Source of the DNA: Hyphomicrobiales bacterium
GTDB taxonomy: Bacteria > Pseudomonadota > Alphaproteobacteria > Rhizobiales > Beijerinckiaceae
NCBI GenBank assembly: GCA_947374125.1
Contig: CANCAR010000162.1
Span: 1-6,167, forward strand
Direction: 5' to 3'
DNA length: 6,167 nucleotides
A model generated the notes under the pieces. That model saw nothing but the letters and a program-made list of their open reading frames with translations, did no database searches and was not told the origin of the DNA. The position numbers were made by a program, and so were the translations under genes. Of this stretch, positions 1 to 5,780 are shown in pieces. Numbering within the stretch: position 1 is the first letter of the stretch; every line of letters starts with the position of its first letter.

Positions 1-1762
1 CCCCTTCACCCGTCAGGCGCTCAGTGCGGGCTTGCGTTCCAAGGGCCTTCAATTCCGGTCCAACGGTGTTGCCGACAAAGGTCATGACACCTGCGACTTG
101 AAGTGTTGCTGCTGCCGCAGCATCCGGATCGTTGCCAAACTGGATCGCGGTCTGCTCCAACAACTTCGTCGTCACGTTCATGAAAATCGTCGCAAGTGCG
201 GTCACATCGTCGGCATTGGTAGCCGTAATGCCGCTCGTAATCCCGCCTTCGTTTACCGCGGTGAAGGATTGATTAATAACGGTTTCAAGGTCGTTCACCG
301 ATGTAAAATCGATCACGCGGCTCATTGTATTGTCCGCAAAATAGGCATCCTGCGTGATAATGACCGATCGCGCCAAGCCTTTGAAAACCGCAGCACTCGA
401 ATCAAGCACCGTCGCATCTTCTGTTGCTGCACCCGCAAACAGAGAGCCAACGGAGGACAGAATCGAGCCGATTTGCCGGTTGGCCGTCAAAACCGCGATG
501 CCAAAATCATCATGCGCCGCAGACGCTGCGACCGGATCATAGGTCAACATGCTGACTGAATCGAGGCCGGTAAGGCCCAAGGTCAACATAGCCGTTTGAG
601 CGGCTTGTTCCAAATCGTCTGCACTAATCGTTACGCCCGAAAACGTCTCATCCGCGATATAAGAAACCAGCGTTGAAAGCGGCGACAAGATCACGTCGAA
701 CCCGGAGGTCAATGCGTCAGCCTTCGGCGCATAGGCCCTGTATACCAGGGTCCCATTGGCAACACCCGACGTCGTATCGATACCGCCGATAGCAACGATC
801 GAAGCGCCGAGAGGCATGTCGATGAAGTAAAACGCACCCTGTGCATCGGACGTCACGACTTGCTCGCCCGAATCGAGAACGCCGTCATTGTTCGTATCAA
901 TAAAGACCTGAGCACCCGCGATCGCATCGTCGTGCAACAGGCCGGGGTTGACGTTAAAATTCCCAGTGACAGCCGCGCTGGCGCTACCGGCCGCATGCGC
1001 GATGGTCGCCGACATTGAGTATTGGTCGTTTGCCAATACATTCCCGCCATGCAGCGCGGGGTCATAGGCGGTTACATCCACCGCTTGGTTCGTAACATCG
1101 GTGTTCGTGACGGTGTAGACGACCGTATCAACAACCGCTCCGCTGCCATCCTTGATCACGACGGTGACGATATCGCCTGCAACAACACCCGATGTGGCGG
1201 TATTGATATGGATCTGAATACCATCCGACCGGCCCGTCGTATCCTGTGTCGCAACCGACAACAAGGCAGGTCCAGTCCCGCCGGAGCCGCCCGCGCTGGT
1301 ACCACCACCACCCGCTGCCGCCAAACCAATAATCGGAGCGGCTAGGGCTATACCGGCACCGCCACCCATGCCGCCAAACATACCGGCCGCAGCAAGCGAC
1401 GAGGTGCCAACATCGGCACTGCCAATCAGGGTTGAAGGAAGCGCGGAAAGATCAGCACCTGGGGCTAAGGCCGAGGCATTCAGGAACGTGCCCTCTGGGT
1501 TAAACCAAGCCGCTTTCTCAGGGTCAAAGAATTCGACAATTTCAGAAACGTCTGTTTCGGCACCAAGATCGACAACAAGATTCTTGCCAACGCGGCGGAG
1601 AGCGAGGCCTTGAGGCGGCTTGCCAGTGGCCGTTTCAACCACCGTATACTGGGCGCCATGCGTTACGTTTACCGTATGATGTTCGCTAAGTTTATAGGAA
1701 CGTGCTGGCTTGCCGTTCACTTTTTCCAATAGACTTAGATCTTTAAACGACAAACCCGACAT
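1..1762 (-). CDS. Large BapA-like surface/secreted adhesin, N-terminal part (partial)
   Basis: This frame is open from an ATG at 1762 to the left edge, giving 587 residues with no stop. Residues 1-100 look like the prefix domain of BapA-type biofilm proteins: a short beta-rich module with YTVVETATGK at 39-48 and a VEFFDPEKAAWF stretch at 76-87. A Gly/Ala-rich hydrophobic segment follows (about 124-164, with GGGG at 151-154). Next comes an Ig-like beta-rich region (about 168-272). A Cna-B/SdrD-like module then carries a textbook 12-residue calcium loop, DTNNDGVLDSGE, at 289-300. From about 355 (SPLSTLV at 360-366) the protein becomes helical, an arrangement familiar from giant alphaproteobacterial adhesins. 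There is no Sec signal peptide, which fits export by a type I system through a C-terminal signal outside the window; the secretion genes are not visible. A GGGGG run seven bases before ATG could serve as a weak ribosome site. The role in adhesion or biofilm is inferred from architecture. Confidence 0.8.
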   Translation of the reverse strand, partial: MSGLSFKDLSLLEKVNGKPARSYKLSEHHTVNVTHGAQYTVVETATGKPPQGLALRRVGKNLVVDLGAETDVSEIVEFFDPEKAAWFNPEGTFLNASALAPGADLSALPSTLIGSADVGTSSLAAAGMFGGMGGGAGIALAAPIIGLAAAGGGGTSAGGSGGTGPALLSVATQDTTGRSDGIQIHINTATSGVVAGDIVTVVIKDGSGAVVDTVVYTVTNTDVTNQAVDVTAYDPALHGGNVLANDQYSMSATIAHAAGSASAAVTGNFNVNPGLLHDDAIAGAQVFIDTNNDGVLDSGEQVVTSDAQGAFYFIDMPLGASIVAIGGIDTTSGVANGTLVYRAYAPKADALTSGFDVILSPLSTLVSYIADETFSGVTISADDLEQAAQTAMLTLGLTGLDSVSMLTYDPVAASAAHDDFGIAVLTANRQIGSILSSVGSLFAGAATEDATVLDSSAAVFKGLARSVIITQDAYFADNTMSRVIDFTSVNDLETVINQSFTAVNEGGITSGITATNADDVTALATIFMNVTTKLLEQTAIQFGNDPDAAAAATLQVAGVMTFVGNTVGPELKALGTQARTERLTGEG

Positions 1763-1970
1763 GACTCAACCCCCAACAAAAAACGCAACCGTTAACACAA
1801 CCGGTTTAACTCTAATAAATAAGTTTACAACTATAGATTGAAAATTATGTTAAGTTTTATAGGGAAATCGAAAGCATCTGTTCTTCCAATAAAATTTTAT
1901 TATAACGGTAGTATTTGCCTATTAAATAATTGATTTTATTATAAAATACGTACTTTTTAAAAATCCAATC
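1763..1970 (-). promoter_or_regulatory. AT-rich upstream region of the adhesin with two TATAAT boxes
   Basis: This is the untranslated leader and probable promoter region of the adhesin gene, strikingly AT-rich from about 1810 to 1970. Read on the minus strand it holds two perfect TATAAT boxes, at 1904-1899 and 1943-1938. Each lies in a copy of the same 11-base direct repeat, ttttattataa (1895-1905 and 1934-1944), 39 bases apart. A 12-base perfect palindrome, ataaaattttat, sits at 1889-1900. No good -35 box is seen: the best for the upstream box is TTGGAT at 1968-1963, with a long 19-base spacer. An AT-rich tract like this could bind a silencer of the H-NS or MucR kind, but that is speculation. 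Confidence 0.4.
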
Positions 1971-2210
1971 ATGGCCGGTCCTTGCTTCATACCGCCGGGC
2001 ACGGAAACCGCCTCCCGCGGCTAACGATGCATCATCAGCCTTTGCCGGGCGTGGGATATCGAGAAGTGTTCGGCGGCGCTACACCCGCGAAGGCGAGATC
2101 AACCATAACCCACGCTCGAACCATTCGGGCCATCATCGGCAACGCCGACCCTACGGCCTAACCCTCAAGCCCTACCGGGAAAATGGGGGAGGATAACGCG
2201 AACTTGTTTT
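1971..2210. other. Intergenic region without a recognisable gene
   Basis: No convincing coding region is seen on either strand: the open stretches are short and match no family I recognise. The segment cccgcgaaggcgag near 2085-2098 resembles a decayed form of the CCCGC-GAAG-GCGGG palindrome that is frequent between genes in alphaproteobacteria. The abrupt change from the AT-rich tract left of 1970 to GC-rich sequence here suggests that the two halves of this intergenic region have different origins. Confidence 0.4.
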
Positions 2211-2260
2211 CCCTCTCCCTGAGGAAGAGGGTGGCCCCCGAACGGGGGGTCGGGTGAGGG
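2211..2260. repeat. REP-like palindromic element
   Basis: The outer arms ccctctccc (2211-2219) and gggtgaggg (2252-2260) pair at 8 of 9 positions. Inside them lie two small hairpins: ccctct (2211-2216) with agaggg (2226-2231), an alternative use of the left arm, and ccccc (2235-2239) with ggggg (2244-2248) around a GAAC loop. The overall pattern, CCCTCTCCCT leading to GGGTCGGGTGAGGG, is a familiar dispersed intergenic repeat in alphaproteobacterial genomes. Copy number in this genome cannot be seen from one window. Confidence 0.6.
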
Positions 2261-2291
2261 TCTAATGCAAGACGCGACGAGCACCGCCCCC

Positions 2292-2319
2292 TTGTCAAAT
2301 AACTGACGTTACGTAAGAT
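2292..2319 (+). promoter_or_regulatory. Possible sigma70-type promoter of the methyltransferase
   Basis: TTGTCA at 2292-2297 (5 of 6 to the -35 consensus) is followed after 16 bases by TAAGAT at 2314-2319 (4 of 6 to the -10 consensus), which would start transcription about 50 bases before the methyltransferase ATG. An 8-base palindrome, ttacgtaa (2309-2316), overlaps the -10 box and might be an operator half. The prediction is weak and rests only on consensus matches. Confidence 0.3.
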
Positions 2320-2374
2320 TGCTAACACGCCTGCGTATCCGGCTGTCTCGATTCTCTTTTAATGGCTCCGCCCC

Positions 2375-3997
2375 ATGCGCATGACACCCGGTATCGACAC
2401 GCTGTTTTACGGCGACAACCTCACCATTCTCCGCAACGAGATGGAGGATGAGAGCGTCGATCTGGTCTATCTCGATCCGCCGTTTAACTCGAACGCCAAT
2501 TATAATGTGCTGTTCAAATCGCCCCAAGGCGACAATAGCCGCGCGCAAATCGAGGCGTTTGATGATACTTGGCATTGGACGGAAGCCGCCGAGCGGGCCT
2601 TTGACGATGTGATTTATTCCGGCAATTCGGACGCTGCCGAAATGCTCCGCGCGATGCGGGCGTTTTTAAAAGAAAACGACATGATGGCCTATCTCGCCAT
2701 GATGGCCGTGCGGATTCTTGAGCTCCACCGCGTGTTGAAACCGACAGGTTCGCTCTATCTCCACTGCGACCCCACCGCGAGCCATTATTTGAAGATTTTA
2801 TTGGATGCCGTGTTTGGGCCGGGGAATTTTAGGAATGAAATTGTTTGGAAGAGATCAGTAACAAAGGGGGATGCAAAACGAAAGTTTTCTGACGATCATG
2901 ACGCGTTACTCTTCATGACAAAAACAAAAGAATATAGTTTCAATCAAGTTCACTCAGAAGGTGATGACGTTTATCGCGGACGCTTTAATCACGATGACAA
3001 GGATGGTCGCGGTCCGTATCATTTAGCTCCGCTTGATTCACCTAACCCTCGACCTAACTTAATGTACGAATACAAAGGTTATGTGCACCCACCAAAAGGT
3101 TGGCGTGTTTCATTCGATGAAATGCAAAGGCTCGACACTGAAGGTAGAATTTGGTTTCCAACAGGGAAAGATGGCCGACTTCGACGAAAATTGTTTTTAA
3201 GAGATCAAAAAGGACCTAAAGTAGGAAATGTTTGGACAGATATAGGACCACTTCAAGGTTCGGACCGCGAAAAACTCGGCTATCCCACCCAAAAGCCCGT
3301 TGCTCTTCTCGAACGCATCATCCGCGCGTCTTCCAATGAAGGCGATCTCGTGCTTGACCCCTTTTGCGGGTGCGGCACCACGATTCATGCCGCTGAAAAA
3401 CTCAACCGCCGCTGGATCGGTATCGATATTACCCATCTCGCCATCGGCCTTATTCGCCGCCGCCTGATCGACGCATTTCCGCAGTGTGAATTTGACGTGG
3501 CCGGCGTACCCAAAGATGTCGGCGGCGCGCGCGAATTGGCAGCTCAGGACAAGCACCAATTCGAGCTTTGGGCGCTCTCGATGATCGAGGCGCAACCCTT
3601 CAAAGGCGGGCGCAAAGGAGCCGATGGCGGCGTGGATGGCTATCTCTATTTCAAGCCCGACGGCAAGATAACCGAGAAGGTCGTTGTCAGCGTCAAAGGC
3701 GGCGAACACGTCGATGTCAAAATGATTCGGGACCTCATCGCCACCGTGCAACGCGAGAACGCAAAACTCGGAGTCTTTGTTACGCTTTCAAAGCCAACAA
3801 AGCCAATGGTTACAGAAGCCGCCGCTGCCGGATTTTATGAAAGTCCGATGCACGGCAAATTTTTAAAAATTCAAATCCTAACCATCGAAGGCATCTTCGA
3901 AGGCGAACGCCCCGAAATGCCCTTCCGCGACGCCTCCATCTTCAAACAAGCCAAACGCGAAGCGGGCGAGGATAGGCAGATGGGATTGGATGTGTGA
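2375..3997 (+). CDS. Beta-class DNA methyltransferase with C-terminal Mrr-like nuclease domain
   Basis: A 540-residue protein related to type III Mod and other site-specific adenine (or N4-cytosine) DNA methyltransferases. Catalytic motif IV, DPPF, is at 34-37, and the S-adenosylmethionine motif I, DPFCGCGTT, is at 328-336. Motif IV preceding motif I marks the beta class. GSLYLHCDPTASHYLK and the GYPTQKP segment before motif I are typical of this group. The target-recognition part lies between, about 151-294. From residue 396 a second domain follows: FELWALSMIEA, then GADGGVDG (415-422) and VVVSVKGG (436-443), resembling the Mrr-like PD-(D/E)xK fold with D421 and K441 as candidate catalytic residues. 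SxK replaces the commoner ExK or QxK, so cleavage activity is uncertain. ATG 2375 is the first in-frame start; ATG 2384 is equally possible, and neither has a clear Shine-Dalgarno sequence. No separate Res or specificity subunit lies in the window. The target-recognition part is markedly AT-richer than the rest. Confidence 0.92.
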   Translation: MRMTPGIDTLFYGDNLTILRNEMEDESVDLVYLDPPFNSNANYNVLFKSPQGDNSRAQIEAFDDTWHWTEAAERAFDDVIYSGNSDAAEMLRAMRAFLKENDMMAYLAMMAVRILELHRVLKPTGSLYLHCDPTASHYLKILLDAVFGPGNFRNEIVWKRSVTKGDAKRKFSDDHDALLFMTKTKEYSFNQVHSEGDDVYRGRFNHDDKDGRGPYHLAPLDSPNPRPNLMYEYKGYVHPPKGWRVSFDEMQRLDTEGRIWFPTGKDGRLRRKLFLRDQKGPKVGNVWTDIGPLQGSDREKLGYPTQKPVALLERIIRASSNEGDLVLDPFCGCGTTIHAAEKLNRRWIGIDITHLAIGLIRRRLIDAFPQCEFDVAGVPKDVGGARELAAQDKHQFELWALSMIEAQPFKGGRKGADGGVDGYLYFKPDGKITEKVVVSVKGGEHVDVKMIRDLIATVQRENAKLGVFVTLSKPTKPMVTEAAAAGFYESPMHGKFLKIQILTIEGIFEGERPEMPFRDASIFKQAKREAGEDRQMGLDV

Positions 3998-4007
3998 GGA
4001 GAAAACC

Positions 4008-4037
4008 AAAAAAAACCCACGGGCCTAAACCCGTGGG
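4008..4037 (-). terminator. Intrinsic terminator-like hairpin acting on leftward transcription
   Basis: An 8-bp perfect stem, cccacggg (4016-4023) with cccgtggg (4030-4037), encloses a six-base loop. It is preceded on the plus strand by eight A residues (4008-4015). Read on the minus strand this is a stem followed by eight U residues, a strong Rho-independent terminator. Read rightward there is no U-tract (gactgacgg follows), so it should stop rightward transcription poorly. No minus-strand gene ends just to its right, so its purpose is unclear. It may block antisense transcription entering the methyltransferase gene from the yqeY side. Confidence 0.7.
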
Positions 4038-4060
4038 GACTGACGGCGTACCGCACAGCG

Positions 4061-4113
4061 TTGATGTATTTCTTTTTATCATATTTTCTATATTTTGCAA
4101 CAGGATTCAGGCG
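4061..4113 (+). promoter_or_regulatory. AT-rich leader and ribosome site of the NYN gene
   Basis: The stretch 4061-4098 is AT-rich, with possible -10 boxes TATCAT (4077-4082) and TATATT (4089-4094) and a TTGATG at 4061-4066 whose spacing fits neither box well. AGGA at 4102-4105, eight bases before the ATG at 4114, is a good Shine-Dalgarno match and decides the start of the NYN gene. A local promoter here would let the NYN and GIY-YIG genes be expressed apart from the methyltransferase. Confidence 0.35.
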
Positions 4114-4740
4114 ATGACAGAAGGAAAAATTCTACGGGCTGGGTTGTTTGTTGACGGATTTAACCTCTATCACGCCATTCACGATCTGGGCGCAAACCAT
4201 CTGAAATGGCTAAATCTAAAGGCGCTTGGCCAAAAGATTATTCCGCAAAAAAGTGAAACCCTAGCTGAAGTCGTTTATTGCACCGCTTACTATCCCGGCG
4301 ATCCCGACAAAAGACGGCGCCACGAAATTTATATTCGTGCATTAGCCCACGAAGGCGTCATCACAAAGTTAGGACATTATATTCACGAACCGATGAAGTG
4401 TCGAAGCTGCAACCATGTCTGGAGAAAGCCGACCGAAAAACAAACCGATATCAACCTTGCTCTAAGCGTAATCGACGCAGTAATGCTTGATCGCGTTGAA
4501 TGCATTTATCTCCTGACGGCGGATACCGACCAGGCAGCTACGCTCACTTTCCTTGGTAACCGTTTTCCAAGCATTCAGCGAGTCATTGTCTTTCCTCCCG
4601 GGAGGCATCCTTCTGACGATTTAAAAAACCGCTCGAATCGAACCATTAAACTTCAGCGTCATCACATCGAAGATCACCTTTTGCCGGGATTCATTGCGGC
4701 AAATCCTGCCATTATCCGACCGGTCGAATATAAACCTTAG
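4114..4740 (+). CDS. NYN domain (LabA/DUF88-like) putative ribonuclease
   Basis: A 208-residue protein of the NYN/PIN-like family, whose characterised members are metal-dependent RNases. The fold opens with GLFVDGFNLYHAI (10-22), where D14 and N17 form the signature DGFN. It continues with AYYPGDPDKRRRHE, a CxxC pair (C96, C99), and KQTDINLAL with D112. It reaches the second acidic cluster at TADTDQ (D137, D139). D14, D112, D137 and D139 are the expected metal-binding acids and all are present, so activity is likely. The CxxC pair in MKCRSCNHVW is a small knuckle that also occurs in relatives. Start: an upstream in-frame ATG at 3994 would add 40 residues that overlap the methyltransferase stop and run through the 4016-4037 hairpin. 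ATG 4114 has a good Shine-Dalgarno sequence and lies ten residues before the domain, so it is preferred. The substrate is unknown. The GIY-YIG gene begins 18 bases after the stop. Confidence 0.88.
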   Translation: MTEGKILRAGLFVDGFNLYHAIHDLGANHLKWLNLKALGQKIIPQKSETLAEVVYCTAYYPGDPDKRRRHEIYIRALAHEGVITKLGHYIHEPMKCRSCNHVWRKPTEKQTDINLALSVIDAVMLDRVECIYLLTADTDQAATLTFLGNRFPSIQRVIVFPPGRHPSDDLKNRSNRTIKLQRHHIEDHLLPGFIAANPAIIRPVEYKP

Positions 4741-4758
4741 TTCTTCTTGAGAGCGTCC

Positions 4759-5373
4759 ATGCCCGATTTCATCTACATTCTCACCAATGAAGCGATGCCC
4801 GGTTTGATCAAGATCGGCAAAACATCGAGTTCCGTCGCGCAGCGGATGCGGGAATTGGACGGTTCGGGCATTCCCTTGCCGTTTCAATGCTATTACGCGG
4901 CACGCGTTGATAATGCGTTGTTTGTCGAAACGCGACTTCACAAAGCGTTTGGCGATTTTCGGGTGAGAGCCAACCGCGAGTTTTTTCGGCTTGACCCGTT
5001 CCGCGCCCAATCCGCCCTTGAACTCGCAGCCCTTGAGGACGTAACCCCGCGCGGCGACGTTGTGGAGACAGAGGCCGACGAAGAAGCCATAGTTCGCGCC
5101 AGCCGTCGCCGTTCGGTGTTTCGGTTTTCGCAGGTCGGAATCGGGGCGGGTGCGGTTCTCGTGTTTTCGCGCGATCAGAATGTAACGGCCATCGTAATCA
5201 ATGATCGCGACATAGAATTTGAGGGGCAGGTAACCAGCCTCTCTGCCTCAGCCCATACGATTGTTCAGCGGCTTGGGTATAATTGGTCAGCCGTTGCAGG
5301 GCCTGACTATTGGATTTACGACGGCGAGACCCTCTCCGAACGGCGCAGACGTTTTGAGGACGAGGGTGAGTAG
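4759..5373 (+). CDS. GIY-YIG family (T5orf172/MUG113-type) putative nuclease with conserved C-terminal extension
   Basis: A 204-residue protein. The first 80 residues match the T5orf172/MUG113 branch of the GIY-YIG nuclease fold. YIL (6-8) and KIGKT (18-22) take the place of GIY and YIG, R29 or R31 in QRMRELD is the candidate catalytic arginine, and E57 in LFVETRLHKAF is the expected metal-binding glutamate. NREFFRLDP near 74-82 closes the domain. An acidic linker follows (about 97-113). The C-terminal part, from SVFRF to GYNWSAVAGPDYW and GETLSERRRRFE, resembles the extension in other bacterial GIY-YIG proteins of this length and is loosely like the RAMA/DUF4357 module found with modification enzymes; that last link is tentative. 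The start is ATG 4759, with GAGAG at 4749-4753 as a modest ribosome site; a TTG at 4747 is an alternative. The 18-base gap after the NYN gene indicates an operon. The product is probably a DNA endonuclease; its target is unknown. Confidence 0.85.
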   Translation: MPDFIYILTNEAMPGLIKIGKTSSSVAQRMRELDGSGIPLPFQCYYAARVDNALFVETRLHKAFGDFRVRANREFFRLDPFRAQSALELAALEDVTPRGDVVETEADEEAIVRASRRRSVFRFSQVGIGAGAVLVFSRDQNVTAIVINDRDIEFEGQVTSLSASAHTIVQRLGYNWSAVAGPDYWIYDGETLSERRRRFEDEGE

Positions 5374-5397
5374 AATTCGGGTTACAATTTATTCCCC

Positions 5398-5569
5398 CGT
5401 CATTGCGAGCGAACGCGAAGCTACCCAGCTGATGGGGCAAGAAAGCGTACAGCGGCGAACGTGCACTTTACCGTTAACCGCTAGCTAGATTGCTTCGCGT
5501 TCGTCACTCGTAAAGGTCCACCGGACCTTTACGTTTGCTACGCAAACCGCTCCTCACCTCGCAAGGACG
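5398..5569. repeat. Composite REP-like inverted repeat with a split right arm
   Basis: The left arm is continuous: 5398-5409 (cgtcattgcgag) followed directly by 5410-5421 (cgaacgcgaagc). The second half pairs perfectly, 12 of 12, with 5492-5503 (gcttcgcgttcg). The first half pairs at 11 of 12 with 5558-5569 (ctcgcaaggacg). The two right halves should abut but are separated by 54 bases (5504-5557). Between the arms is an imperfect hairpin, agcggcgaacg (5451-5461) with cgttaaccgct (5472-5482), 9 of 11 paired. The CGTCATTGCGAGCG start is a well-known dispersed intergenic motif in many alphaproteobacteria. The element lies between two convergent genes, so it could also help end both transcripts. 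Confidence 0.7.
5510..5547. repeat. Two abutting hairpins with three-base loops
   Basis: The first hairpin has a perfect 10-bp stem, gtaaaggtcc (5510-5519) with ggacctttac (5523-5532), and a three-base loop. The second begins at the very next base: gtttgc (5533-5538) with gcaaac (5542-5547), 6 bp, again with a three-base loop. Together they make up most of the 54-base segment that splits the right arm of the surrounding inverted repeat. That segment has TCAC at its start (5504-5507) and again at its end (5554-5557), as a small inserted element with a target duplication would. There is no U-tract on either side, so these are not typical intrinsic terminators. Confidence 0.6.
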
Positions 5570-5780
5570 ATGCAACTAATTTTGCTTCTCTATCAAAAAA
5601 TACAACCAAAACGAGCAAATCACCCCGCATCTATTGCTATCCACCTCAACCCCACCCGCCACTACCTCAAACAGGGCCCTCTCCACCGCAAAGCCGGTTG
5701 GCGGCACTCTACCGCAAACCCGCTTGCGGTTACCCGAAAGGCCGCGCTCACCACCCCAAAGCGCAGGCGTAGCACCGCTC
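5570..5780. other. Non-coding space downstream of yqeY with a small hairpin
   Basis: No gene is recognised here; open frames on the plus strand (from 5570 and 5634) have no family resemblance, and both run on into the antisense of yqeY. A 7-bp hairpin, accgcaa (5711-5717) with ttgcggt (5724-5730), lies about 50 bases past the yqeY stop and may mark its 3' end, though no U-tract follows it in the yqeY direction. The octamer accgcaaa also occurs at 5688-5695. The plus strand is C-rich and G-poor around 5620-5690. Confidence 0.4.

Noticed and set aside
32..1613. Plus-strand open frames at 32-559, 354-542, 1022-1345 and 1368-1613
   Set aside because: They are antisense to the continuous adhesin frame, have Arg/Cys-rich compositions and resemble no family.
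1971..2210. Possible remnant of a broken gene in the intergenic region
   Set aside because: Short open stretches can be translated on the plus strand, but none gives a recognisable protein, and stops occur in all frames I followed.
3197..3751. 184-residue minus-strand open frame inside the methyltransferase gene
   Set aside because: It is fully antisense to motif I and the nuclease-like domain, which are well conserved in sense, and its own translation has no recognisable motif.
3994..4113. Upstream in-frame ATG that would lengthen the NYN protein by 40 residues
   Set aside because: The extension overlaps the end of the methyltransferase, runs through the terminator-like hairpin and an AT-rich leader, and lies outside the domain. 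ATG 4114 has a well-placed AGGA.
5198..5488. Open frames on both strands at the end of the GIY-YIG gene (minus 5198-5440, plus 5261-5488)
   Set aside because: Both overlap the conserved C-terminal extension out of frame and run into the palindromic repeat.
5398..5730. CRISPR-like appearance of the repeated hairpins
   Set aside because: The repeats are inverted rather than direct, differ in sequence and length, and show no regular spacer pattern.
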